Below, piece by piece: positions 12,102 to 23,330 of a stretch of DNA of 64,000 nt. The stretch comes from Dastarcus helophoroides (Eukaryota; Arthropoda; Insecta; Coleoptera; Bothrideridae): assembly GCA_028583605.1 (NCBI GenBank), contig CM053330.1:24817233-24881232 (forward strand), written 5' to 3'. How positions within the stretch are numbered: position 1 is the stretch's first letter; each line of letters begins with the position of its first letter. Below the pieces are notes generated by a model. It did no database searches and was not told the origin of the DNA. It was given only the letters and a program-made list of their open reading frames with translations. A program made the translations under genes and the position numbers.

Positions 12102-12295
12102 AATTAGACCCAAATTCAATCGCAGCAATCGATGTATTTAATTCAACGTATAATATTTTTGTTTTCATAAATATTATAAGCGAAATACTGATATTCATGT
12201 CAACATTTATTTTTTATTTTAAATTAAAATTTGGACTTTAGACTTGATAGATTTAGATTTTCATATTAAAATTTGGATTTTTAACTTGAATAATC
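12102..12295. repeat. right flank of the hAT-like unit plus a satellite fragment
   Basis: The second copy of the 8-bp target duplication is at 12102-12109. From about 12190 to 12295 the sequence closely follows 5390-5500 in the older satellite, sharing AAATTAAAATTTGGACTTTA and GATTTAGATTTTCAT, so a piece of that array is dispersed here. Confidence 0.6.
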
Positions 12296-12665
12296 CATGA
12301 ATTGTGTAGTGCTGACTGTGGTCATTTTTGATCCCTCCATAACATAACATTTAGTAACATATGACCAAATTGTAACGTAACGCTTTATTATTATTTTTAG
12401 GATTTCGCATCTTAAAAAGAAAAAACGAAATCCTTGTAATTTTACTCTTGTGTCCGTCCGTCTGTCTGTCATAAAGAGATTTTCCGCGAAAGCTATGTAA
12501 CGTAGGAATTTGAAATTTTGAGCAGCGTTAGTTCTTGATGACCCACGGAAAACTGGAGGGGGGGGGGTTGATACTGTAATAGTTGTTGACAAAAAAATAT
12601 TTGATGGAAAAATAGGTGTCTGCATTCCAAGGCCTTTTAACCCCTCCATATGGAATTAATTTTTT
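12296..12665. repeat. GTCCGTCC-type repeat fragment, unclassified
   Basis: Contains a TGTCCGTCCGTCTGTCTGTC block at about 12450-12470 followed by an AAAGCTATGTAACG-type segment and a G run at about 12558-12567. Such GTCC/GTCT runs occur in interspersed repeats of several invertebrates, so I read it as a transposon fragment without a family. The 122-residue reverse ORF here is not convincing. 12666-13351 holds nothing I can name. Confidence 0.35.
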
Positions 12666-13350
12666 TCAAATAAAAAACTTGATTTAGACGAAGGATATAA
12701 TGAAGATCAAATATGTCTTTTACATTATTTCATTTAGATAAATATTTTCGGATTTAGCACAGGTTTATTAAATTGCATGCAATGAAGTAATTGCGTTTGG
12801 AATCGAGTATTTTAGCGCTATCCGAGGCGATCTTATAAATTGTGTTAATCATCGACTCATTGCGAATGAATGCTTTTTACCTGAGACATTAACATAGTCA
12901 CCACTTATATAAATACTGCGGTTGATTGTAAAACAAAGTGTGTATTTAAAAATGGACACTTTACTTTTCAATTACAACAAAAGAAATTTTGTATAAAATT
13001 TCAAATTCATACATAAGTCAAAAAAATTAATTTAGTCTATTGACTGTTTAAATAAATTTCGTTTTTGAGACACGGAAATACAAAATTTTATATTTAATAA
13101 CTAAAACTGTTGGTTTAGGAATTGTGTTATTCCGTGATTCCACCTGGTACAAAGCAATGGTGGCAATGGTTTCTAGCTTTAATATAATTTCGCCCTTCAG
13201 GCTTTGAGTTAGAAGCGAAGCTGTTTAAGTTTTTTTATTAAATATGGTAAGTTAAAGCACTGGCTCAGCTAGGTAACCAAGAGCCGTAGGTGCAAAAAAT
13301 TTGAGGACCTGTCTAACTTTGTTCGATGTATCAAACAAAAAGTATATAGC

Positions 13351-13351
<1 letters not shown>

Positions 13352-13385
<34 letters not shown>
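13352..13385. repeat. AT dinucleotide microsatellite
   Basis: About 17 near-perfect AT units. Confidence 0.95.
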
Positions 13386-13389
<4 letters not shown>

Positions 13390-13419
13390 CCTTAATGGCG
13401 CAATGCTAAAAACTTAACA

Positions 13420-14460
13420 TTTTGACTGAATAGTTGAAAGTTTCAGTTAAAAACTTGAAATTTTATCCAAAAATTAAAAGTTTTGATTAAACCCTTTAGG
13501 TTTAATTTTTTACTGAAAAATAATTCAATCATTCTCAAAATTAACAAGAAAACTTACAAAATTACGTGAATTTTGCTAAAACACTTTTTAATTTCGGTTA
13601 AAAACAGAGGAAATTTAGTTGAAAAATTGGAAATTTCATTTTTTGGTTTAAAATAAAGTTTTGTCGGCAAATTCGAGTTTTAACATGCTTTTACTTTTAA
13701 GATTTTAATTGAAAATTTATTTTTTCAGTTAAAAAATTACAAACCCGTTAACAACTTACAAATTGCTTCCCTTGTAAAATAATTTTTTTCGTAGATTAAA
13801 CTGAAAATGTATACATCTTTACACATCTTCCTAAAAATTCTCAAATAAGTGCCTTATATGCACCTTATTCAGGGCTACATAATACTGTTAACATTAAGGC
13901 ATGTTGTTACGCAAATGGTAACGCGAAAGTATAATGTTTCCCCATACCTAAAATTGCTCAAACCGTCTAAAGAAGTTTTCACTTCAAAAACATAACAGTT
14001 ACAAGTTTTGAACAAAAAGCTATTAACAAATATTTTTTTAAAACTTTTTCTAAAAATTTTGAAGTTTTGAGTGATATTTTCAGAAAAAGTAGAATATTCA
14101 GATTTAAATCAATATTTATAAATTAAAGTGCAAATTTTGAAAAATTTTTACATAAATTTCACTTGTTTTTTAAATATATTTACCGTTCTTACAAAATCAC
14201 GGGTAAGTTTATTTTTTTTTACTTTTACGTTGTTTTCATTCAAAACCTATAACAGATCTAAACCTCGAAAGAAAAAATTGAAAATTGTTAAAAAAAGTTT
14301 AATTCTTGAGTCAAAATTTCGAAGGATAAATAACCAAAATTATATCTTTTATTTTCAAAATTTTAACTCAAAATCAGAAATTTTGAATATTCTAGAAGTT
14401 TTTGACTACTTAGTGGACTTTGAAATGTTTAAATTTATAAAATTGGAAAACGTTTTAAAA
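13420..14460. repeat. weak degenerate A/T-run satellite
   Basis: Words such as GAAATTTTATCCAAAAATT and AAAATTTTGAAGTTTTGA recur, but more sparsely than in the main arrays, with plainer sequence at 13800-14000. The 120-residue ORF at 14128-14490 is Lys/Phe-rich, runs into the neighbouring LTR and is treated as chance. Confidence 0.5.
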
Positions 14461-14465
14461 AATAT

Positions 14466-14769
14466 TGTTGTGCGTTATCGGTTGGAATGATTCATACGCC
14501 GTGAATTGTAACCACTTTATTTAAAAAATGAACTGAACTGTTTAATTAACTAAGTTATTCATTGACTTCTAACTAACTTGACTGAGGAAAAAGTGATCGC
14601 CTTATATAGGTCCCGGTCCGGGTTCTAGAAGAATTTGGCAGATAAGGTTTATCGTTTGCCAAAATTTCTGGAGCGCTTATCTGCCGTTTGATTTATTATC
14701 GTGGCCTCTTCTATTTATCAAATTTTGTAGAAAATTCTCAACTAAACTTCATAATTACTTTTTGTTACA
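14466..14769 (-). mobile_element. solo LTR, copy 2
   Basis: A 304-bp relative of copy 1, starting TGTTGTGCGTTATCGG and ending TTTTTGTTACA. The flanks are ATAT (14462-14465) and GTAT (14770-14773), a 4-bp duplication with one mismatch. Reverse-strand signals are clearest here: a TATATAAGG box in the middle and AATAAAGTGG near the end. No internal coding region adjoins it, so it is a solo LTR left by recombination between two LTRs. Confidence 0.8.
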
Positions 14770-14920
14770 GTATAAAAGCTAAGATCAACATTATGAGTAA
14801 ACAAAATTTAAATTTTGAAAAAATAATAATTTATTAAAAAAAAGAAAATTTCAAGGTATTGCAACTGAAAACGGAAAAGTAATTTTTCACTTCGAGTAGT
14901 TTGGCCTAAAAAAATCGTAT

Positions 14921-15322
14921 TTGCTCTTCTTTTTCTCGATTGGCTTTTCCATTTATAACACACGAAACACTGCCGAAAAACTTCAAAATTCTACTTGGCG
15001 TCTAAAATTCCAGTTATTAACTGAAACTGTTGCCTTTCTTTCAGGAGAATACCCTCGTAAGGAAAGCACCGGCTATAATATTTATGTTGTAAAGGAGGGA
15101 TACATTTTTGCAAGGTTAATTCGAGATTTGCTGACTAAGGGCCAAAGGTCCCCTGAGCTTGGGACTCTGTACCGCCTAGCCTTCCGACAGCTACACCACT
15201 GCGTTAAAGCATTAAGACAGTTACACATGCTGTACAACGCTAACGGTTTATTTAATCCTTATCCTGACCAGTTTATAAATAAATTACTTTACTCCGTAAG
15301 CACGAACAATCGAGGAGATTAA
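14921..15322 (+). other. unidentified ORF, possible exon
   Basis: A 133-residue frame, visibly richer in G+C than its surroundings, with mixed amino-acid composition rather than the Phe/Lys bias of the satellite ORFs. The part from about residue 42 onward (GEYPRKESTGYNIY to HMLYNANGLFNPYPDQ) looks like real protein. A good acceptor-like site, CCTTTCTTTCAG, ends at about 15044 and a donor-like CCGTAAGC lies at about 15294, so an internal exon of about 250 bases is possible. I do not recognise the product. It could equally be a fragment of an unfamiliar transposon protein. Confidence 0.3.
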
Positions 15323-15540
15323 TTACACCACACTTGACCACTAATTACAGTCTAGTTGCGAGCGCCTTGGGAAATTCGCAAGTGTCTTTTATTATTTTCC
15401 TTTATATACATTGTATCAACGTCTCCTGCCAGAAAAACAACGATGGAGCCTCGCTTTTTTCCACCACGATGTTCATTGGATATCCCCGAGAATTTTACAT
15501 GGAGTGAGTGAATCTATATACCGGTTCGCAACTTCACTAG
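15323..15540. other. single-copy-looking segment
   Basis: Moderate G+C, with no ORF or repeat recognised. It ends where the next satellite begins. Confidence 0.35.
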
Positions 15541-17542
15541 ATATTTGAACTTTAAACTTAAAATTTCGATTTTCTAAACAAAACAAAAACTATATAATTG
15601 AAATTGCGGTCTTTATCTTGAAACTGAAACTATGTCAGTCTAAATCTGGACTTCGAAATTAAAATGTCGATTTTCTTCTCGAAATTTGGACTACATTTTT
15701 ATTTGGATCTTAAATTTGAAATTTCATTTTTTGTCTTTAAATTTGCATTCTAAACTTAAATTTTGGATTTTAAACTAAAAATTCGGATTCTACAATTATC
15801 TAAAAAATTATATTTTAAACTGAAAATTTGAACTTTGAAGTTCAAACCTGAAATGTACATTTAAAAATTTGATTTTTATCTCTAAACATGAATTAAAAGT
15901 TGAAATATCGGTTTGCATCTCTAAACCATGGACTTAAAAAATCAATCTTTCAAATTTAAGTCCACCCTTTAAGAAAAAATTGAAATTTAAAATTTTGATT
16001 TTTATCTCAAATTTTGGATTTGAAGAAACATCGATTTTCATGTTTAAATTTTAATACTAAACATAAGCAATTAATTTTTAATCCAAAAATTTGGACTTTA
16101 AACCAAATTGATCCAATCTCAAAATTTGACTTTAATCTTAAATTTTAACTGAAAAGTAACATAAACTTAAAATTGAGATAAAATTTAGAGTGGAAATTTG
16201 AACCTTCAACTTAAAATTATGATTTTCGCGTCAATATTCACACTAAATCTAAAATTTCTCTTTTTAGTTCAAAATTTGGATATAAATTTGAAATATCGCT
16301 TTTTACGTATTTACGTACAAATTGGTACGGTAAACTTACAATTTCAATTGTCATCTAGAAATTTCAATTTTAAATCAAAAACCTCATTTTAATCCCAAAA
16401 TTTGGTTTTTAAACTTAAATTTTGGTTTTTAAACTGAAAATTTGCACCTTACACTTGAAATTAACTTGAAATTTAGATATGGAACTTGACTTCAGGCAAT
16501 TATTCTGTAAACAGTCAAAGTTTAAACTCGAAAATTTGATTTTGATTTCCAAATTCGGCTTTACGTTTTAGATATCGATTATTATTACGCCTAAATTTCA
16601 ATAAAACTTGAAATTGTAATGATAAAACTCATATTGGAGTGATATATTATTATCTAAACTTAAAGATTTAATCTTAAATATCGAATTTCATTTCGAAATT
16701 GGGGAGTCTAACTAAACTTACTTTTCAGATCTTGGACTAAAATTTTGAACTTTAAACTAGAACTTAACTACATTACACTTCCTCTCAACCGGCTCATCAT
16801 TAACCGACCGACTAATTCACCGCCCTATTTATATGCATATTTTAGGGCGCATCGAATTTATTTATTTGTCGTGACACCATCCCTTTGATGAATTTTTTAT
16901 TTGAAAAATTGTCTACTGAACACGGGTGTGTAGTTTTCCAAAAGAAATCGACTTTGTTTTTATATTCTGTATAAGTATAATGACTGCATATAGAATATGT
17001 GTTATAACTAATTAATAAGTAGGTTTTTACAAGTAACGTTTTCATATTAAACTGGAAATATCGATCTTATGTCAACATTCAAACTTTCAACGTAAAATTT
17101 CGATGTAAATTCCAAATATCGATTCTACATGCATTCATCTGAACTTTAAAGTTGAAATTTTCATTTTCATCCAAAGGTTTGAAATTTACATTTCAAAATT
17201 CATTTTTGTTTTCAAATTTAAACTTAAAAATATTATTTGTTTTAAACGAAAAATTTAAACATGAAACTTGAAATTGACTTGAAATTATCACTGGACTTTT
17301 TTATTTTAAACTGAAATTCCTTCATTTTTTTTTGTAAATATAAACTTCAAATTTTATTTCCATTTCGAAATTTGGATTCTAGACTTGAATTCATAGAAAG
17401 TTTGGAGTTAAAATTAATATTAGATTTAAGTAAATTTTCAACATGAAATTCTGGATTTCATTACGAAATTAAGACTTAAATGTGTCAAAATTTGGGCTTT
17501 TCAGTTTAACTTTCGATTGTAAACAGCAAATTTGGACTTTAA
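15541..17542. repeat. degenerate satellite, left part
   Basis: Same GGACTTTAAACTTGAAATTT variant as 5060-6985. A non-satellite island at about 16780-17050 includes ACCGCCCTATTTATATGC, vaguely like the middle of the solo LTRs but not close enough to call. The array continues on the far side of the LINE at 20770-21480, so the LINE interrupted it. Confidence 0.75.
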
Positions 17543-17555
17543 TTTTTTTTTATGT

Positions 17556-18147
17556 TCAATCCACTCGCAGAAATAACCGTATTATGCCTTTCAAAGCACC
17601 GCGAGTAGGATGCGGAAACAAGGGTAGATGGTGATGAAGCGCTTTTTTAAACAAGGATAGGTTGTATTTCTTAGGGAAAATGTTGTAGAAAAAAGAGTCT
17701 CCGTAGACAGAACTCCTCACTGCCTCAAGCTGGAGCGCACAGGAGTTTACTGCCTCCGACTGTCTTCTATGCCTGAAAAATCTTGCCCTTGGGGGGATCA
17801 ATCCTATTAGTTCCGGTAAGCATTTCCCATTAAAATTCTTGTAGAAAAGAAATAAATCATCAACCATCTGCCTTTACTCTAGTGTTTCGAGAGAATCTGT
17901 CAGACTCTCGTCATAAATTAGGCAAATCGTTCTTCTTTGAATTGAATTCAAAAGAGCTAAAGTGTGGTTTTAGTGCTGAACTCCAAACATGAGAACAGTA
18001 TCCTAGTGTTGGCCTAACTTGAGCTTTGTATAGTGTGAGTAGCTGATGAGATGTAAAGTACTTTTTAGCTCTAAGAAGAAAGCTTAGCTTCTGAGAGGCA
18101 AATTTGGCAATGGCACGTACATGATCGTTCCAAGTTAGTGCTCTCAT
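17556..18147 (-). pseudogene. LINE thumb and C-terminal region
   Basis: The frame at 18147-17911 reads LTWNDHVRAIAKFASQKL and then LYKAQVRPTLGYCSHVW, the standard block after the RT palm in Jockey/CR1-like elements. A second frame, 17867-17556, carries the C-terminus with LIGLIPPRARFFRHRRQSEA, also standard for this group. They are separated by a frame break at about 17900. Confidence 0.8.
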
Positions 18148-18926
18148 TTGCTTCTAGAACAGACAGATTAAATCCCATCGGGAGGATTTTAGCGTCCATG
18201 AGTATGTTTTTCGTATTATCCCTTGATGTTTTCTTAGAGAAAACCGCGGCCTGAACTTTTGAGGCCTTGAAGTCGACTAGATTTTTCTTACCCCATTTCA
18301 GAATGATTTTAAGATCCCGATTAATCATCTGTATCTGGTGTTTCCTTAGTCGATCTGAAGCAGCGACAGATAATACTTTGTCGGAGAAAAAAGATGACAC
18401 CAGGTTACTATCATCTGCGTAACTGTATATCGGATAGAAAGTTGAAGCTAAGACATCGTTGATGTGCAACAGAAACAGAGTAGGAGGCAGGACAGACCTG
18501 TGAGGCACCCCTGCATTAATCTCAAATGTCTCGGATGAGATGCCATCGACGACGACCTAAAGAAATCTATCAGCGAGAAAACTGGATATCAAATGACAGA
18601 GTCCAGAAGGAAGACAATTTGGCGAGAAGAGATCGGTGCCAGACTCTGTCGAAGGACTTTGAGAAATACAATGCCACAATTCTAGCCTCACCATGTTTTT
18701 TCATAGCTAGGTTACAGATATGAGTAACATATGGCTGTAGATCCCCAGTTGAGCGTTGTTGTCTGAAACCGTATTGTCTGTCCGAGATGATGCTATTTTC
18801 CTCCAGATATTTGAGAATATAGATGTTGATAACTTTTTCCATCATTTTAGATATAACAGGACAACAAAGATATAGGGCGATAGTTGTTAGATAGATGCAT
18901 TTTCCCTTTTTGGGAACAGGCTGCAC
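18071..18926 (-). pseudogene. LINE reverse transcriptase domain, broken
   Basis: Two frames carry the RT. The first (18926-18570) has ISKMMEKVIN, SDRQYGFRQQRSTGDLQ and VALYFSKSFDRVWH. The last is motif A, in which related RTs read LDISKAFD; here the first, catalytic Asp is replaced by Tyr. The second (18508-18071) begins with HRSVLPPTLFLLHIND (usually PQGSVLSP) and has an intact YADD active-site block in YSYADDSNL. The frame break between them and the lost motif A Asp make the enzyme inactive. In a live element it copies RNA at the nicked target. Confidence 0.85.
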
Positions 18927-18949
18927 CCTAGCAGATTTCTAGATGTTAG

Positions 18950-19900
18950 GAAATGCACCTTTGTTGCAAGAGGTTGTGAACAATTTGCTTAGAACTGGAG
19001 TCAATTCTGGAGTGCACTTCTTAAGAAGAAGAGCTGGGGATACCATTAAGCCCAGAAGCTTTCGATGTGTCAAGCTCTAGGAGAATCTTCCTTACTGTAC
19101 GTTGTCTGAAAACACCTTCTGGCATCGAAGTGCCAAACCTAGGAAGAATAGGAGGTTCTGCGTTTCGAGAACCACGGTTTTGACATTATGGCTAGCAAGT
19201 CAGCCTTTTTCTTGGAAGTTGTCACAATATTATTGTTGTCATCAAGTAAAGGTGGAAAATTTGAAAATGTAAAATTCTTTTTAATCGACCTGGAACCGTT
19301 CAAACAGTTGATAAACCTTTGGCGCATTTTCAGATCGAAATCACTTTTTGCTTGTCAATAACCCGATTACAAAAATTTCGTGCATCTGCAAAAGTAGTAC
19401 GAGTTTTGACGACTGAGGGATTATTTTGCCAATGACGATATGCGTGATTTTTGCAGGAGACAGCCCGAGCACATTTTTTGCTGAACCAAGATAACTGGAG
19501 GCAGACTTCTTTTGGGAATGTGGAATCGTGCATTCCATACCAATCAGGATAGTTTCAGTGATCGATTCGGCGACTGAGGAAGGGTGCATTCCATACCAAT
19601 CAGGATAGTTTCAGTGATGGATTCGGCAACTGAGAAAGGGTTGTTTGAGTAAAAGCAGACTTCTTGCCATGGAAAAGACGCAAAGAAGTCTCTTAATTCT
19701 TTCCAGTGTGCAGAGTTAAAGTGCCAAACCCTACGGGGCTATGTCTGAGAAGGAGGTGGGGTAGGAAGCGAGAGACTGCTTCAAGCTTGTGATCGGAATT
19801 TCCAAGCGGGGATGTCACAGTGATTTTATACGAATTTGGAAAATTTTTAAGGAAAAGGTCGAGTAGATTAGGTTGATAGGTATCTATCGTACATCAGGAG
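18950..19900 (-). pseudogene. LINE linker region with tandem duplication
   Basis: Short broken frames (19589-19341, 19533-19330, 19327-19139) lie between endonuclease and RT. A 56-bp segment is duplicated in tandem at 19529-19584 and 19585-19640. Because 56 is not a multiple of three, the duplication shifts the frame. This region links the endonuclease to the RT in LINE proteins and has no catalytic motif of its own. Confidence 0.7.
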
Positions 19901-19979
19901 TTCTTGTGGGTTCCTCAACCAATTGCGATAGACCACAAGTGATGGCGAAAGCCTCTGCCACCCTTCTTGCGTCGTCAGG

Positions 19980-20465
19980 TCAAAAAGAAAACCTTAACCA
20001 GGGGATGTTGTCTCGTTGAAGTCACCGAGAATGACAACCTCAGCGTTTGCATAATTCGTCTGTCGGTGATCGAAGGTTACGAAGAGATAAGAAAATGCTG
20101 CCTGTATGAGGGATCTTTTAGAGGCAGATAAAGGGAACAAATAAATATTACTTTGCTCGCTTTTGGAGTGGATTTTCAGCCAAATCACATCATGATCAGC
20201 AGATTCTAGTGCTTTTTCTCGTTGACAGGACAGGTCGCTTCGCGTAAAAGCACAAATTCCCCTCTTGTGTCGAAACTTTGTGTGCAAATCGTGTAATTAG
20301 AGTAAAGCAAATGGACCGTATTGATGGATGAGGAGACTTGGGTTTCTGCCAGAGACAGCACATGGGGTCTTTCATTTTGAAGATGTTGAAGAACCGAATT
20401 TAGATTTGAGTTTAGCCCCCGAATGTAACAGAACTGAATTTTGACTTGGGCTGTGGCACATTAAA
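19980..20465 (-). pseudogene. LINE AP endonuclease domain, broken
   Basis: Read on the reverse strand, the start gives IQFCYIRGLNSNLNSVLQH, then ERPHVLSLAETQ, with the catalytic Glu in AETQ. The frame at 20287-19994 continues with KRGICAFTRSDLS and ends AEVVILGDFNETTSPG, the GDFN block with its metal-binding Asp and Asn. These three blocks in order define an APE-type LINE endonuclease, which cuts the target strand. A frame change separates the first part from the second. Downstream C-terminal blocks are degraded. Confidence 0.8.
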
Positions 20466-20769
20466 ATTATTCGTCGATTTTGGTCGCACCTCCTCCACCT
20501 TGACATCGAAACGGGAGGGTAGTAGGTCCGGAATTTTTACCACAAAGAGAATCCATCAGCTTTGTTTTTAAAAATTACAAAAAAAATTCATAGAGATGAA
20601 AAAAGAAAGAAAAGGACAGGATGAGAAAAGAAAAATAGGAGGAACTGACTCCCGTTTTAGAAACGGAAACATGATGTAAGCATAATTTCACCGCTTCCTA
20701 GTGACACGTGGGGTGAAACTACCTTGGACGACTGAAAGCTCCAGTCCACCACCTATAAATGATATTGAT

Positions 20770-21480
20770 ATTGTGAACTGTAAATTTGGACGCTAACCTT
20801 GAAATTTTGATTTCCATCTAAAAAATTTGGATTCTAAGTTTGAAATATTATTTCTATCTCAGAATTTAACTTAAAACTTGAACTAGAAAAATGTTTGGAA
20901 TTTAAATTAAAATTAACTTAAAATTTGAACTTTAAACTGGAACTATATTTCGATTTTCATGCCAAAATTCAAACTTTCAACTCGAAATTACGGAATTCAT
21001 TAGACTTCATTGGACTTAAATATGTCTTATAGCTAAATTTGGATTTAAAGTTGAATTTTCAATTTTAAACTGAACAATTGGACCTTAACAACTGGATAAT
21101 AGCTTGAAATTTTGATTATAAACTGCAAATTTGAAGTTTAAAAGTAAAATTTTCATCTTAAACTTTCCATTCTAAATTTGAAATTTTTCATGTCAAGTTA
21201 GACTTAAATTTATAAAAAGTTTAAACTTTAAACCAAAATTGGGTCAACATTTTAATTTAAAACTGGAAATTTGGAGATTAATCTTTAATTTTGATTTTGA
21301 ATAGACTTAAATGTGTCTCTCATCTAAATTTGGAATTTAAAACTGAACTTTCGATTTTCATTTTAACCTTCAAATTTCATTTTATCTCGAAATTTGGACT
21401 TGAAACCTGATAAATAGTTCAAGATTTGGGTTATAAACTAGAAAATTGAACTTAGAACTTAACATTTTGAATTCTAAAGG
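20770..21480. repeat. degenerate satellite, right part
   Basis: Continuation of the 15541-17542 array beyond the LINE, with the same words (AAATTTGGACGCTAACC, AACTTGAAATTTTGATT). Confidence 0.7.
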
Positions 21481-22845
21481 GTCTAGCCGTACTTCCATAG
21501 CGAAATTGCCCTCGCCGGGAACCTATATCGTGATTTATGTCGTAACGTACAAAATGTCATTAGAAATTAATATACGTGGATTTCTCCCTTCATCTTCGGT
21601 TACCATGGTGATAATTAAAAAAAACCTTCCTCAGGCACCTTTTTTTCTAAGCAATCTATCTGTTAAACTATTAAAGGTAGCGAAAGAAAACAAACTGATT
21701 GTGATAGTACACATCTTAAGAGTTTATGTGTCCGTTTTGGGTTAAACGGCTTCTAAATCGAGCGTCACCATCCAACAGTGACGTGACATTTTTCAGTTCT
21801 AGAGAGTCCCAGACATCAACTAATCGTCCAACACACATCGACCAGTTGATGTCCTAAAAGTCAATTAGATATAGCCAGGCATCCTAAAGTCGTAGAAATT
21901 GAAATTGTATCTCTCCAGTGCTGCGCTGGGATAATTTTCTTACTTATTGTTTCCCTCGTGCAAACAAACGCCTTACCTGCGAATCTGCTTCCGGTTAGCG
22001 CCTAATGATAACCGGATGGGTTTTTACGGTGAAATAAAAAACCAAATTTCGTCGATGTTGTTTATTCATCACAATAGAAATCTCGGCGGTAAACATCGTA
22101 TATAGGAGGCGATGCAAGGCAAATACTCAATGGAGAATGGCGGAAATCCCTTTTCGCTTTTATTGAGTTGTTTACATGGAACGAGGGATACGCGAAATAT
22201 ATAGGAAACACATTTTATAAACTTTCCCTACCTAAACTAAGTATATGGCAACTTTATATTCCATCGCATCGCAAATTACAAGGGTTGTATTCGGTTCTTA
22301 GCCCGATTGCCAAAATGATATTGTTTTAGGAGACAAAAACCAATTTATATTCGGTATAAATTTGAAACTTATATGATTAATTGTTATTCCTCATTTTCTT
22401 AACAGCTTCTGTTTGCGTCTAATTTAAAAGCTTGCATCCACTACTCCGAAACTAAAAATTGTTCACAGATGATGACAGAGAATATAAGGTGTTCCAGTAA
22501 TACCACGTATTCGCAAGGTTTAATAAAGGACGGAAATAAAAAAAAAGAAAAATAAACAATAATTCTAAAAAATAAATGATGTAAAAAGCGTACGAAAATA
22601 ATGAAATATAAAACAGAAATTCTAAGAAATAAATAACGACGCATCCATAGCATTCATGTTGAATGCTCATATTTAAATTCCAAGGCATTCCAAGTATATG
22701 AAAAATATGCCAACTACATGCCTACCATTGTCGAAAAATATATATGTTTTATTGTTCCTTGCGTGGTTGAGTGGATTATTCAAAAGTGGCCCTAAAACTC
22801 GGAAGTCCAATTCGTTGTTCGAAAATTAGAGTGAGGGAATATTCG
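21481..22845. other. single-copy-looking segment, no gene recognised
   Basis: About 1.4 kb of moderate G+C. A 99-residue forward ORF (21446-21745) and reverse ORFs at 22441-22688 show no recognisable domain. The stretch at 21910-22200 has mixed composition and is free of the local repeats, so it is a candidate for conserved non-coding DNA, but nothing in the sequence proves it. Confidence 0.35.
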
Positions 22846-22923
22846 CGCAACTTTAACGATAGTATCCTGACAACTTTAACGAGCGTGCAACTTTAACGGG
22901 CGCCACTTTAGCGGGAGTTGACT
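22846..22923. mobile_element. pogo/Tc1-like transposon terminus, fragment
   Basis: The word CAACTTTAACG repeats three times (with drift) and the block ends GCGGGAGTTGACTGTA. Read from the other end this gives TACAGTCAACTCCCGC, then repeated CGTTAAAGTTG, the layout of pogo/Tigger-type ends with a TA target. I cannot find the partner end in the window, so it is a fragment or a diverged element. Confidence 0.45.
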
Positions 22924-23330
22924 GTACGAATATCGTGGCATAGCCCAAACATTTAATTTCTCAAGGTAGCAATATAGTAATAGTCAAGCATCTATTCTTA
23001 CGAGGGTTTTGGCGTTTAAGAGTAAAAGAAAAATTGTTCGTTGGTAAACAACACGTGTTTTAAAATATTTTCGTTGTACCCATTTCCCTCATAGTTTCAC
23101 AAAATTCAAAACTTGGAAAATATCTTCAAATATTAGTCAGTTAAAACTAACAATCATTACCTTTTAAAATATTCCGCACTGTTTGCGATTTCATATTAAC
23201 TTTTTTCGGCATTTCGTTATCCCTATCGGTTGATCTTCTTCCAAGAAGTGAATCATCCAAAGTATTGTCGAGCACAAAGTATCAGTTAATTATTATTTGC
23301 AGATTTTCATCTTTGGGGTATAATCTAAAC
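22924..23330. other. single-copy-looking spacer
   Basis: No ORF or repeat of note up to the start of the next hAT-like unit. Confidence 0.35.

Larger units (their letters stand above)
17543..20755 (-). mobile_element. Jockey/CR1-like LINE, reverse strand, decayed
   Basis: A nearly complete but broken non-LTR element read from right to left: endonuclease (about 20460-19980), linker (19900-18950), reverse transcriptase (18926-18071), and thumb plus C-terminal region (18147-17556). Its 3' end is a run of T on the forward strand at 17543-17551, meaning a short A tail on the coding strand. Satellite of one type lies on both sides, and the word AAATTTGGAC is found next to both ends. A truncated second copy lies at 42405-42760. 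Many frameshifts show it is dead. Confidence 0.85.
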
